Assembly: GCF_040958095.1 (NCBI RefSeq) | Contig: NC_091175.1 | Location: forward strand, 19,004,287 to 19,068,286 | DNA from: Procambarus clarkii | Taxonomy: Eukaryota > Arthropoda > Malacostraca > Decapoda > Cambaridae | Length of the DNA stretch: 64,000 nucleotides | Direction of reading: 5' to 3' | In this document: in pieces, positions 34,716 to 45,137 of the stretch | Layout: every line of letters begins with the position of its first letter | How positions within the stretch are numbered: position 1 is the stretch's first letter | Notes under the pieces: model-generated | Database searches by the model: none | The model's input: the letters and a program-made list of their open reading frames with translations, nothing else | What the model was told of the DNA's origin: nothing | Program-made: the position numbers and the translations under genes

Positions 34716-35016
34716 CACTCAGAAGAACGCTAATCAGCTTCCGTAATTGACTGCAATATTGAACTCCTGCTTGGAGAGACTCAAAGCAGTATTGATACTG
34801 AAATTAGATATAATTTAAATATAGATATATTCAAACATCACTCGCCACATATCTCACCCAACCTGTCCAGTCGAATAGTACATCGCATTTTTGACGTGAA
34901 AGAAGTCCCTCCCCAACGGCCAAAATATGGTGTACTGTAACTCATAGCGACACACAAAAAATTCCCGTTTCAATAAAAACATTATTGAAAAAAATAAGAC
35001 AAAAGTTTGATAGGTT
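34716..35016. other. Unassigned sequence
   Basis: No feature seen. Confidence 0.5.
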
Positions 35017-35272
35017 GGAGCCGGTCGGCCGAGCGGACAGCACGCTGGACTTGTGATCCTGTGGTCCTGGGTTCGATCCCAGGCGCCGGCGAGAAACAAT
35101 GGGCTGAGTTTCTTTCACCCTATGCCCCTGTTACCTAGCAGTAAAATAGGTACCTGGGTGTTAGTCAGCTGTCACGGGCTGCTTCCTGGGGGCGGAGGCC
35201 TGGTAGAGGACCGGGCCGCGGGGACACTAAAAACCCCGAAATCATCTCAAGATAACCTCAAGATAACCTAGT
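35017..35272 (+). mobile_element. tRNA-derived SINE, family S1 with tail type 1 (best copy)
   Basis: The head folds as a tRNA: GGAGCCGGTCGGCCGAGCGG, B box TGGGTTCGATCCCAGGCG, closing CGCCGGCG. The body (ACCTAGCAGTAAAATAGGTA, CACGGGCTGCTTCCTGGGGG) follows. The tail GGCCTGGTAGAGGACCGGGC, CGCGGGGACACTAA and CCCCGAAATCATCTCAAGAT ends in repeated AAGATAACCTC. The tail matches the last codons and 3' end of the LINE fragment at 40979-41197. Confidence 0.92.
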
Positions 35273-35566
35273 ATTGCTTGGAGAGGCTAGGGCTTCGTAA
35301 GTACATATTTAACTTTCTTGAATGTCATTTGGGCTAATTCTGTAATACAAACTATGAACTCCTGGGGAGTTCAACAGTGCATATTTGTACGTTTGACCCA
35401 GTAGTTGCTATAAGTACTTATCATTTTAGGTGGATAGCTTGAAGCTTTCTTCATGTAAAGAAAATTATACCAGTCGTAGTAGATAGAAGCAAGTTGTAAT
35501 ATACTAGTATATACTAGTAATATGGTAGTATTTCATAATGGGTAAACACACCGGCTAGGCTCGTAC
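35273..35566. other. Unassigned sequence
   Basis: No feature seen. Confidence 0.5.
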
Positions 35567-35758
35567 AAGCGGCGGCCAACCCCAACTACATATTCATTAA
35601 TTTTAACAAATTGTTCATTCAAAATTGGAATTTTTTCATATATAAATTAATAATGGTATACGTTAGAATATTGTGTATATTTAGGCATTGGATAGGTTGG
35701 GTGTTTAGGTTCGGTTGGCTATTATTTGAATTTGAAGTACGTGGGTGAAGCATTTACA

Positions 35759-36137
35759 CAACCCGTCCTCGACTCAAGTCCATTACATTCAGCGGTCAAC
35801 CCCACAGACGCATTCATAAATTTTAACATGATGTTCATTCAAAACGGGAATTTTCTCAAGTATAAATTAATATTATAAAATATTAGCATAGTGTGTATAA
35901 ATAGGCATAGGTTAGGTTAGGTGTTTCGGTTCTGTTGGCGATTATTTGTATTTGTAGTACGTGGGTGAAGCATTTACAGCGTTGTGATTCGAACAAAATT
36001 CGTCAGTGAAGCACTTGTTCCGGATATGTTCGAAAGTCAGCAGTTGTGAGTCGTGTGTAAACCGCTTTTCATTCATAAACAGGGGGTTTGGTGGGTGCAT
36101 GGAATCACTTTTGGATCTTTGTTTGGAGGACGGGCTG
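35759..36137 (+). mobile_element. M3 MITE, nested copy 3
   Basis: From CAACCCGTCCTCGACTCAAG to GGAGGACGGGCTG; both flanks read CATTTACA (8 bp). Confidence 0.9.
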
Positions 36138-36218
36138 CATTTACAGCGCTGCGGTTCGAACAGAATTCGTCAGTGAAGCACTTGTTCCGGAAGTGATCGG
36201 AATTCATCAGTTGTGAGT

Positions 36219-36606
36219 CAGCCCGTCCTCCAAACAAAGACCCAAAAGTGATTCCATGCACCCGCCAAACCCCCTGTTCATGAACGAAAAGCGATTTACA
36301 CACGACTCACAACTGCTGAAGTTCGAACATATCCGGAACAAGTGCTTCACTGACGAATTTTGTTCGAACCACAACGCTATAAATGCTTCACCCACGTACT
36401 ACAAATACAAATAATCGCCAACAGAACCTAAACACCTAACCTAACCTACCTACCTATGCCTATATATGCACAATATGCTAATATATTATAATATTAATTT
36501 ATACTTGAGAAAATTTCCGTTTTGAATGAACAGCATGTTAAAATTTATGTAATGCGTCTGTGGGGTCGACCGCTGAATGTAATGGACTTGAGTCGAGGAC
36601 GGGTTG
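36219..36606 (-). mobile_element. M3 MITE, nested copy 4
   Basis: From CAGCCCGTCCTCCAAAC to GAGTCGAGGACGGGTTG; both flanks read TGTGAGT (7 bp). Confidence 0.9.
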
Positions 36607-36683
36607 TGTGAGTAGTGTGTAAACAGTTTTTCATTCATAAACAGGGGGTTTGGCGGGTGCATGGAATGGAATTTGGATCTTTG

Positions 36684-37621
36684 TTTGGAGGACGGGCAAA
36701 GATCAAACGCTCGTTAATCCAGCCGCCAAACCCCCTGTTTATGAATGAAAAACGGTTTACACACGACTCAAAGCAACCCGTCCTCGACTTAAGTCCATTA
36801 CATCCAGCGGTCGACCCCACAGACGCATTCATAAATTTTAACATGCTGTTCATTCAAAACGGAAATTTTCTCAAATATAAATTAATATTATGATATATTA
36901 GCATATTGTGTATAAATAGGCATAGGTTAGGTTAGGTTAGGTGGTTGGGTTCTGTTGGCGATTATTTGTATTTGTAGTACGTGGGTGAAGCATTTATAGC
37001 GTTGTGGTTCGAACAAAATTCGTCAGTGAAGCATTTGTTCCGGAAGTGTTCGAACGAAATGAGTTGTGATTCGTGTGTAAACCGCTTTTCATTCATAAAC
37101 AGGGGGTTTGGCGGGTGCATGGAATCACTTTTGGATCTTTGTTTGGAGGACGGGCTGCTCAAAGCTGGTGACGTTCGAACAATTAATGAACAGTACTTCG
37201 CTGTTCGAACAACAACAACAACGCTGTAAAGACTTCACCGACGAACATCAAATACAACACTGCGTCTTCATGAATAACCACCAAATGCTCGCTAGTTCAG
37301 CCTCTAATCTTCTGTTTATTACGAAATAGACTTTAACACACAACTAACAACTGATGTAAGTATTTCTCTCGCCCAGTGCTTCATTGACGTCGTCTGCTCG
37401 ACTCTGTAAAGGCTTCACTCACGTAATACAAACACAAATAATCCCCAAACGAACAAAAAACACCTAACCTAAGCAATGCCTAACTATGCACAGAAATTCA
37501 ATGTATATTGACATTAATTTACATACGAGAACAAAGTTGTTTTTATCACACAGTGTGTTAAGACAGAATGGCGTCTTGGGAGACGGTCGCAGCTCTAATA
37601 AGCCTGGCCTGAGGACGGGTT
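36684..37621. mobile_element. Diverged minus-orientation M3 relic(s) containing a full copy
   Basis: M3 sequence in minus orientation starts at 36719 (CAGCCGCCAAACCCCCTG). It is interrupted by the full copy 36774-37157 and continues with M3-like landmarks that become very diverged (AATACAAACACAAATAATCC, ACCTAACC) to GAGGACGGGTTG at 37621. Both flanks of the inner copy read CTCAAAG. Confidence 0.65.
36774..37157 (+). mobile_element. M3 MITE, nested copy 5
   Basis: From CAACCCGTCCTCGACTTAAG to GGAGGACGGGCTG, 384 bp, with CTCAAAG (7 bp) on both sides. Confidence 0.9.
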
Positions 37622-37703
37622 GCAGTCGTGTATTTAGGTGTTTTTTTTATTCATAAACAGAAAGTTTGGGGGCTGGAGGGAATGAATATTGGCCTTTGTT
37701 GAT
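37622..37703 (+). mobile_element. M3 right-end fragment leading into the 32-bp satellite
   Basis: ATTCATAAACAGAAAGTTTG and GGCCTTTGTTGATGAGGACG are a diverged M3 right end; its final GAGGACGGGCTG begins the first satellite unit. Confidence 0.75.
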
Positions 37704-38769
37704 GAGGACGGGCTGTGATCAGCACGAACTATAATGAGGACGGGCTGTGATCAGCACGAACTATAATGAGGACGGGCTGTGATCAGCACGAACTATAATG
37801 AGGACGGGCTGTGATCAGCACGAACTATAATGAGGACGGGCTGTGATCAGTACGAACTATAATGAGGACGGGCTGTGATCAGCACGAACTATAATGAGGA
37901 CGGGCTGTGATCAGCACGAACTATAATGAGGACGGGCTGTGATCAGTACGAACTATAATGAGGACGGGCTGTGATCAGCACGAACTATAATGAGGACGGG
38001 CTGTGATCAGCACGAACTATAATGAGGACGGGCTGTGATCAGCACGAACTATAATGAGGACGGGCTGTGATCAGCACGAACTATAATGAGGACGGGCTGT
38101 GATCAGTACGAACTATAATGAGGACGGGCTGTGATCAGCACGAACTATAATGAGGACGGGCTGTGATCAGCACGAACTATAATGAGGACGGGCTGTGATC
38201 AGCACGAACTATAATGAGGACGGGCTGTGATCAGCACGAACTATAATGAGGACGGGTTGTGATCAGCACGAACTATAATGAGGACGGGCTGTGATCAGCA
38301 CGAACTATAATGAGGACGGGCTGTGATCAGCACGAACTATAATGAGGACGGGCTGTGATCAGCACGAACTATAATGAGGACGGGCTGTGATCAGCACGAA
38401 CTATAATGAGGACGGGCTGTGATCAGCACGAACTATAATGAGGACGGGCTGTGATCACCACGAACTATAATGAGGACGGGCTGTGATCAGCACGAACTAT
38501 AATGAGGACGGGCTGTGATCAGCACGAACTATAATGAGGACGGGCTGTGATCAGCACGAACTATAATGAGGACGGGCTGTGATCAGCACGAACTATAATG
38601 AGGACGGGCTGTGATCAGCACGAACTATAATGAGGACGGGCTGTGATCAGCACGAACTATAATGAGGACGGGCTGTGATCAGCACGAACTATAATGAGGA
38701 CGGGCTGTGATCAGCACGAACTATAATGAGGACGGGCTGTGATCAGCACGAACTATAATGAGGACGGGA
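37704..38769 (+). repeat. 32-bp satellite carrying the M3 terminus, about 33 copies
   Basis: The unit is GAGGACGGGCTG plus TGATCAGCACGAACTATAAT. Spacing is exactly 32 bp (for example 37741, 37773) with only single-base variants (CAGTACG, GGGTTG, CACCACG). The first 12 bases of each unit equal the terminal inverted repeat of the M3 MITE. Confidence 0.96.
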
Positions 38770-39241
38770 TGCCTGACAGCTATCGCTAAGCTGCGAGTGT
38801 CCTCATATTTACCTTGTTGATGGTTGGACGGGTCAGGGAGTAGTGAACCACCACTCGCCCCCGCGCGGAGTAGCATCTGTCTGTGTCGCGAACTGCCTGC
38901 GTCCCTCCCGCGTCCTCACCAATAATTACTAAAAGCTACGTCAAAGTTTAATTACAAAAGTGCGGTACATCTATTAGAAAATATTTAGAACATGGTGGTG
39001 AAATTGGATGAGCGTCCAGAGTGTGCCCAGACACGCACATCATTCCTCCTCTTACCAGGTAAAGTATTGTATGTAGATTTGGGGCAGACTTTTGATTAGT
39101 ACTTTTGCTTGGATGCTGAGGTGATTGGGAATATATCGCCTGTACATGCAAGGTAAATCCGGCTCTCGTGCTTTGATTTATTGGCTAATCGATTTGTTTT
39201 GCTCATTGTCGGCCGGAACCTGGTAGAAAATAGAATATATT
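38770..39241. other. Unassigned sequence
   Basis: No feature seen. Confidence 0.5.
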
Positions 39242-39441
39242 ATGAAACTTGCTTCTAACGTTCAGCCTGTTAAAAACACGACAGAAGGATGTTTGCACCA
39301 AGGAAAGAATGCGTCACCAGAGTACCAAAGGATTCTAACTGCAAGAATTTTTTTCTGTATATTTGCCGGCTTTGAGTCCTATATTTATGACGCTAGATTG
39401 AATAATCTGGGAATAAATCCTAACAGGATTGCACTGTTGAC

Positions 39442-39732
39442 TCAGTTGACTGTTGTTCTCTCGCACACCTGCAGTATATATACCTGGGGAAGGGTGGTTC
39501 TGAGAGTTCTTCCACTCTCCAAGCCCGGCACATGGGGGCGGACTTGTTTTGTAGTACCTTGGACCAAAAGGCCACTGCTTGGAGCGGTCCGCAGGTCCAC
39601 ATACTCACTATAACCCAGGTGGTCCGGCACTTCTTGCACCCAGCTCGGCCCCCTCTCTTGTTCCGGGAATATTTCTTCCAAACAGCATTGTGTTAACAGT
39701 AATTGCAACTGAGTAAGCTTCCTTGCAAGCAC
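39442..39732 (-). pseudogene. Possible LINE ORF C-terminal fragment
   Basis: The minus-strand frame reads EVPDHLGYSEYVDLRTAPSS, which shares the pattern [IV]PD..GY..YV.LR with the LINE C-terminus at 41008-41197 (RIPDQPGYDSYVRLRAAA). The remaining residues are not recognised. A plus-strand frame (39242-39613) overlaps it and is less supported. Confidence 0.45.
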
Positions 39733-39925
39733 ACAACGTAACTCTCCCTATTTTCCGCTTGTTACAACTTGTAATAAAGTTGTTACATGTTGTTATAACG
39801 TTTTTATGACGTATTAGAACGTTGTTACAACTTCTTATATTAATTGATACAACTTGTTAGTTATTAAAACAACTTCGAACGTTGTATCAACGTCGCAGTT
39901 TCGTCGCGTGTTTGGCAGCCTTAAC
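39733..39925 (-). repeat. Dispersed AT-rich repeat R1 (copy 2, inverted)
   Basis: Reverse complement of the 32609-32768 copy (TTTTCCGCTTGTTACAACTT, AACGTTTTTATGACGTATTA). 39926-40368 after it holds nothing recognised. Confidence 0.75.
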
Positions 39926-40368
39926 AAAATTATAACTTTCGTTTCTGTATTTCTGTTGTATTTCACACTGTAATGTAGAGTGTAGAGTTAATGTAAAGTT
40001 AATATTCCAGGGGCTCTAAACTATAGCACTGTAACATAGCTAGCGTCATGAAGATTGAGAAGTGCTATTTAAAAGTGTTTTCTCGTTGCTAACAACGCAG
40101 GTTAATTAGCTGGATGGTGAAGACGAAATAATTTGTGGTGCGTTGGTTATGGTAATGCCAGTGAGAGTTTGTGCGTTAGTGGCTCGTTGTTTGATACCTG
40201 TTCATAATTGAATGAACTTTTTGTATACATTCTCTTAATAGATATGTCGAATATTTATCCAAATCACACAGTAATTTATGATGCAAAGCATAGAGCCGAA
40301 AATCATGCCCCTAAGTATATAGGGCTATGTCCCCTATATCATGCCCCTATATATATATATATATATTA

Positions 40369-40492
40369 TGTGCGAACAAGCCTGAACGGTCTCCAGACAT
40401 ATATGCAACTGAAAACTCACACCCCAGAAGTGACTCGAACCCATACTGCCAGAAGCAATGCATCTGATGTACAGGATCCCTTAACCACTCGA
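40369..40492 (-). mobile_element. tRNA-derived SINE, family S3 (single copy)
   Basis: On the minus strand: TTAAGGGATCC, then ATGGGTTCGAGTCACTTCTG (B box) and GGGGTGTGAGTTTTCAGTTG. The same B box and 3' flank occur in both arms of the palindrome at 63045-63494. Confidence 0.75.
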
Positions 40493-40978
40493 ATGCATAT
40501 ATTATATACATATTATGTATAAAATATATGCATTCAGTATATCTAATTTACCCTTTGCTACTACGTGATAAAAACAACTGAATATTGAGATTAACATGCT
40601 AGAGATCGTGGTCTTTCCAACTGTTAGTGTCAGCTTTAAGTCATCCTCGGTGTTTCGCCTCGGCAGTTTCCTCTAATTACACGAAACTGCTTTGATCATG
40701 AGCTCGACATATGAGGAAATCTCACTGTTTATATCGCGATATCCAGAGGTACGATAGAGAGCCTCTCTGTAGGCTGTTTTATTTGTTTATTTATTTATAT
40801 GTATACAAGAAGGTACAGTGGGATTGTGAGGATACATAGTATGGTAATTACAATCTTGTAAAGCCACTAGTATGCGCAGCGTTTCGGGCAGACTAGTACG
40901 CGCAGCGTTTCGAGCAGAAACGGGTTCGGGTTTATCGTGATTACCCTTGTATTCGTGGCGAGCCTACCTTACCTAACC
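40493..40978. other. Unassigned, with a doubled 28-bp motif
   Basis: GCGCAGCGTTTCGGGCAG and GCGCAGCGTTTCGAGCAG are adjacent at 40873-40918, each after ACTAGTA. Its setting (TATACAAGAAGGTACAGTGG) suggests a dispersed repeat, but there is no second copy in the window. Confidence 0.45.
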
Positions 40979-41197
40979 TTGAGGTTACCTTGAGGTGCTT
41001 CCAGGGCTTAGCGTCCCCGCGGCCCGGTCGTCGACCAGGCCTCCTGGTTGCCGGACTGATCAACCAGGCTGTTGCACGCGGCTGCTCGCAGCCTGACGTA
41101 TGAGTCATAGCCTGGTTGATCAGGTATCCTTTGGAGGTGCTTATCCAGTTCTCTCTTGAACACTGTGAGGGGTCGGCCAGTTATGGCCCTTATGTGT
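40979..41197 (-). pseudogene. LINE ORF C-terminus plus 3' end, source of SINE tail type 1
   Basis: The minus strand is open and reads IRAITGRPLTVFKRELDKHL, QRIPDQPGYDSYVRLRAAA and NSLVDQSGNQEAWSTTGPRG up to TAA at 41010-41008. It is followed by GCCCTGGAAGCACCTCAAGG and a TAACCTCAAGG end. The last codons (GAGGCCTGGTCGACGACCGG, GCCGCGGGGACGCTAA) match the S1 SINE tails. Confidence 0.85.
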
Positions 41198-41379
41198 AGT
41201 ATAGGCTACAGGCCTAGCTGTAGCCTATTGTATCACCATAGACCAGTTCACGAGGAAGTCAAACTGTAGCATTCTGTATTACCATAGCCATAATCTGGGT
41301 CGAAAAGTTGTCGCGTTACACACTTTATCGTGACAGTATTAGGCCTAGTATAGTTATCCAGAAACACCAGTGTTCCCTG

Positions 41380-41985
41380 CCCAACAAAATCTCCCCCCAA
41401 CCTCCCCAATATTCCCTGCCCAACAACTACCAATTCTACCAAAATTCCCTGTCAAACAACATCCCTCCCACCCCAATATTCCCTTTCCAACAACTACCCC
41501 TCTCCCCTAATATTCCTTGTCCAACAACACCCCCTCCCCTAATATTCCTTGTCCAAATACACCCCCTCCCCCAATATTCCCTTTCCAACTACACCCCCTC
41601 CCCCAATATTCCCTTTCCAACTACACTCCCTCCCCTAATATTCCCTGTCCAACTACACTCCCTCCCCCAATATTCCCTGTCCAACAACACTCTCCTCCCG
41701 CAATACTTCCTGTCTAGCAACATTCCCCCCCCCCTCCCAATACTCCCTGTCCCACAACACCCCCTCCCCATATTCCCTGTCCAACAACATCCCTTTCTAA
41801 TATTTCCTGTCCAACCCCCCCCCCCCCAATATTCCCTGTCCAACAACCCCCCCCCCCCAATATTCACTGTCCAACAACATCCCCTCTCTCAATATTCCCT
41901 GTCCAACCATAATCCTCCCTCCCCCCCCCCCTCTCCAATATTTCCTGTCCAACACACTGTTCCTCCTCCAACCCATATCACCTCT
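41380..41985 (+). repeat. About 28-30-bp degenerate minisatellite, about 20 copies
   Basis: The core CCCAATATTCCCTGTCCAAC repeats with variable C/T/A linkers and long C-runs. Forward frames read Pro/Asn/Ser-rich repeats. Confidence 0.92.
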
Positions 41986-42254
41986 CTTCACACCAGACTT
42001 CCAATATGACTTGCATAAGAGCACCCTCGAACAACAACGCTGACTGCTGGAAGAGGAGGGGGAGTGGGAAGACAGAGAGGGGAATGAGGAGAAAGAGAGA
42101 GAGACGAGGGGAGGAAGGGAAGGAGAGAGGGGGTGAGAGGGTGGAAAAGAGTGGGAGAGAAGTCTCTCTTACCTTTACGACCGGCAATGACCCAAGTTGG
42201 GTCTCGATAACGGGAAACAAGCACCACTACAAGCACTATCATTGTGTGTTCACT
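41986..42254. other. Purine-rich sequence
   Basis: GA-rich at 42045-42165; no gene seen. Confidence 0.5.
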
Positions 42255-42304
42255 CGTCCGGATACATTGTCGCTGCTTGAAGCCAGCAGCAATGTATCCG
42301 GACG
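42255..42304. other. Perfect 15-bp-arm hairpin
   Basis: CGTCCGGATACATTG and CAATGTATCCGGACG are separated by 20 bp that can itself pair (GCTG/CAGC). No terminal or flanking duplication seen. Confidence 0.8.
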
Positions 42305-42573
42305 CCAGCCTGCTTGCTTGCTTGCTTCATCGTCTAATGCTCGTTGCAGACTGCTGAACGTTCGGTTTATTCGCTCTAATGACGCTGTTTACAGTAATAA
42401 CGTCTTTTGGTATTTTTGTTTCTTTTTACACAGACTCGAAAATTAAAACATAGAAAAAATCACATGTTCGTAGAGCTGAAGACTCCCCAGAATCTTTGGT
42501 TGAGATAATAAATTCGTAGTTTTTTATAATACTGTTTCAGAGGTTTATAAATTCATAATACACCAACCCGTCC

Positions 42574-42952
42574 TCGACTCAAGTCCATTACATTCAGCGG
42601 TCAACCCCACAGACGCATTCATAAATTTTAACATGCTGTTCATTCAAAACGGGAATTTTCTCAAGTATAAATTAATATTATAATATATTAGCATATTGTG
42701 CATATATAGGCATAGGTTAGGTTAGGTTAGGTTAGGTGTTTAGGTTCTGTTGGCGATTATTTGTATTTGTAGTACGTGGGTGAAGCATTTATAGCGTTGT
42801 GATTCGAACAAAATTCGTCAGTGAAACACTTGTTCCGGATATGTTCGAACGTCAGCAGTTGTGAGTCGTGTGTAAACCGCTTTTCATTCATAAACAGCGG
42901 GTTTGGCGGGTGCATGGAATCACTTTTGGATCTTTGTTTGGAGGACGGGCTG
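42574..42952 (+). mobile_element. M3 MITE, copy 6 (not nested)
   Basis: CAACCCGTCCTCGACTCAAG to GGAGGACGGGCTG, 379 bp. Flanks AATACAC and AATACTC match at 6 of 7 positions. 42305-42573 before it is unassigned. Confidence 0.9.
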
Positions 42953-43037
42953 AATACTCATAGATGTTCATGGACTCACAAACTCATAAATTTAAAGACT
43001 AACAGGCTCATTGTTTTTAAGATTCATAAATTTATTG

Positions 43038-43413
43038 CAACCCGTCCTCGACACAAGTCCATTCCATCCAGCGGTCGACCCAACAGATGCATTCATAAAT
43101 TTTAACATGCTGTTCATTCAAAACGGGAATTTATTCAAATATAAATTAATATTATAATATATTAGCATATTGTGCATATATAGGCATAGGTTAGGTTAGG
43201 TGTTTCGGTTCTGTTGGCGATTATTTGTTTGTAGCACGTGGGTGAAGCATTTACAGCGTTGTGGTTCGAACAAAATTCGTCAGTGAAGCACTTGTTCCAG
43301 AACTGTTCGAACGAAATCAGTTGTGAGTCGTGTGTAAACCGTTTTTCATTCATAAACAGCGGGTTTGGCGGGTGCGTGGAATCCCTTTTGGGTCTTTGTT
43401 TGGAGGACGGGCT
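43038..43413 (+). mobile_element. M3 MITE, copy 7 (not nested)
   Basis: CAACCCGTCCTCGACACAAG to GGAGGACGGGCT (final G lost). AATTTATTG stands on both sides. 43414-43640 is unassigned apart from short ACTCATAAA words. Confidence 0.88.
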
Positions 43414-43717
43414 AATTTATTGATTTTGACTCATAAACTCAAACATTTTGACTCGGTGATTCATTGTTTTGAAGAGTCACAAACTCATAAGTTTAGATAC
43501 TGATTCGTAGGTTTGAAGACTCACAAACTCATAAAATCAAATACAAGCAGACTCGCAAGCGAAATTGCAAAACAATTATTTTCTTGCGCTTAAATATGAT
43601 AAACTTTAGTTCATTTTATTATAATGTAAACATCCCATTCAAACTGCTCTTTCTTCAGAGGCTTGTGCGTCTCTGCCCGTCTGGTCAGTGCTGACGTGGA
43701 TTTCAAGATGGGGGTCC

Positions 43718-43956
43718 CACTTTCCCCTGTAGTGCCGGCTGAGTCCGTGGGCCTCGAGTTTTCTGGCCAGGCTGGGTACCCTGAGGTGGCGCTGGTGTTG
43801 TGTGAAATGCTTCATGTCCCTATGGTCGACGTTTATGGCATCGAGTTGATGATAGCACGTCGGGCGGTTATCAAGTTTACAGAAGAGGTGGTGTATCGGG
43901 AGTTTCTCTGTCGCTATAAAGGGCGTAACTTACCCCTGCCGGACGGTGCGGGCACT
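43718..43956 (+). pseudogene. ORF1-only element copy A, N-terminal part
   Basis: The frame reads ESVGLEFSGQAGYPEVALVL, ELMIARRAVIKFTEEVVYRE and FLCRYKGRNLPLPDGAG. It is followed by a SINE insertion and resumes at 44284. This first domain is shared with copy B (50.6 kb) and the fragment at 11.4 kb. Confidence 0.85.
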
Positions 43957-43966
43957 GGATTCACCT

Positions 43967-44278
43967 AGTTGTGTTTGCGGGGGTTGAGCTTTGCTCTTTC
44001 GGCCCGCCTCTCAACTGTCAATCAACTGTTTACTAACTACTTGTTTTTTTCTTTTTTTTCCACACCACACACACACACACACACACACACACACCAGGAA
44101 GCAGCCCGTGACAGCTGACTATCTCCCACGTACCTGTTTACTGCTAGGTTACAGGGGCATTCAGGGTGAAAGAAACTTTGCCCATTTGTTTCTGCCTCGT
44201 GCAGGAATCGAACCCACGCCACAGAATTACGAGTCCTGCGCGCTATCCACCAGGCTACGAGGCCCCCCCAGGCTACTG
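43967..44278 (-). mobile_element. Composite S1 SINE with tail type 2, inserted in ORF1 copy A
   Basis: On the minus strand: tRNA-like head (GGCCTCGTAGCCTGGTGG, B box GTGGGTTCGATTCCTGC), S1 body (AAACAAATGGGC, CCTAGCAGTAAACAGGTACG, CACGGGCTGCTTCCTGG), a (GT)n tract (44066-44094), then LINE tail type 2 (TTGACAGTTGAGAGGCGGG, AGCTCAACCCCCGC). Confidence 0.88.
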
Positions 44279-44283
44279 TGATC

Positions 44284-45137
44284 TTCTCCGGTCGTAGTGG
44301 TGCCCCTCACTTATGTTAGTGTTCATGGGGCGCCCTTGGAGTTTCTGGAGGGACTGCTACGGCGGTACTTCGGCCAGTTTAGCACGGTTGTTAGTGTGCG
44401 GTTGCACATGTTTTCCTCGGGGACACTCAAGGGTGTGCGGACGAACATTCGTACCCAGGGAATGAAGCTACGATCGGACATAACGTCTTCCGTGAGACTC
44501 CTGGGATACCACGTTCGGGTGTTTTACACCCGCCAGCCTCGGACGTGTTATCGTTGTGGCCTTTTGGGCCATCAGGCTGCTGGGTGTTCTGCGCCTGCCA
44601 TTGCACCTGTGAACCTCTTCAGTGAGGAGGATTTCCCGCCGCTTCCTGTGGAGGAGGCTTCAGTGAGTGTGGATGTGACAGTCTCTTTGGCCGATGCTGT
44701 GCCCCCTGTGTTGACTGTTGCACCTCCTGTTGTGGTCGCCTCTCCTCCGGAGGTTGTGTCGCCGTCAGGTGCTCGTCCTGCTCCGGTTGATGTCCCTGGA
44801 GGTCCTGTGGATCTTCTGACTGCCTGCTGCACGGCTCCCCCATCTTCGAATTCTTCACCTGCTGCGTTTGTCACTGCGCCCTCGCTGTGTGTCCCAGCTG
44901 GGGTGGATACGGCGCCGCCTCCTGTGCCCGGCCTGATACCTCATGTGGGGTAAGATGCTGGCGTTCTTCGTCGAGCGTCGGTTCGCCCGGCTTGTGTTGC
45001 ACGAGTCAGCCTCCGGATCTGATGATGTGCGGCCGGAGCTTAAGCGTTCCCGGCGTTTTTCTTCTGCCTGGGCTGAAGTTGGCAATTTCGACGACTGTGA
45101 ATCTTCCGGCGACGGCGGGGTAGCTCCGGTTGCGTAG
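44284..45137 (+). pseudogene. ORF1-only element copy A, RRM-like and zinc-knuckle part
   Basis: The Gag-like/ORF1 protein continues: LTYVSVHGAPLEFLEGLLRR, LKGVRTNIRTQGMKLRSD, RLLGYHVRVFYTRQPR, then the CCHC knuckle CYRCGLLGHQAAGC (44549-44590) and LFSEEDFPPLPVEE. A Val/Pro/Ser-rich linker follows to 44953; after a frameshift SSAWAEVGNFDDCESS runs to a stop at 45135-45137. This organisation resembles the ZCCHC3-type ORF1 domain set. It would bind RNA; no catalytic domain is present. Confidence 0.88.

Larger units (their letters stand above)
35567..36683 (+). mobile_element. Outer M3 MITE split by two nested M3 copies
   Basis: The outer copy runs 35567-35758, then 36138-36218, then 36606-36683. 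Reading these three pieces in order restores the normal M3 landmark order (AATTTTAAC, GTACGTGGGTGAAGCATTT, TTCGTCAGTGAAGCACTTG, TTCATTCATAAACAGGGGG, GGAGGACGGGC). Duplicated CATTTACA flanks the first nested copy and TGTGAGT the second. Confidence 0.85.

Noticed and set aside
39242..39613. 123-residue plus-strand ORF
   Set aside because: No recognisable domain; the minus strand of the same interval has a motif pattern shared with a LINE C-terminus, which is the better explanation.
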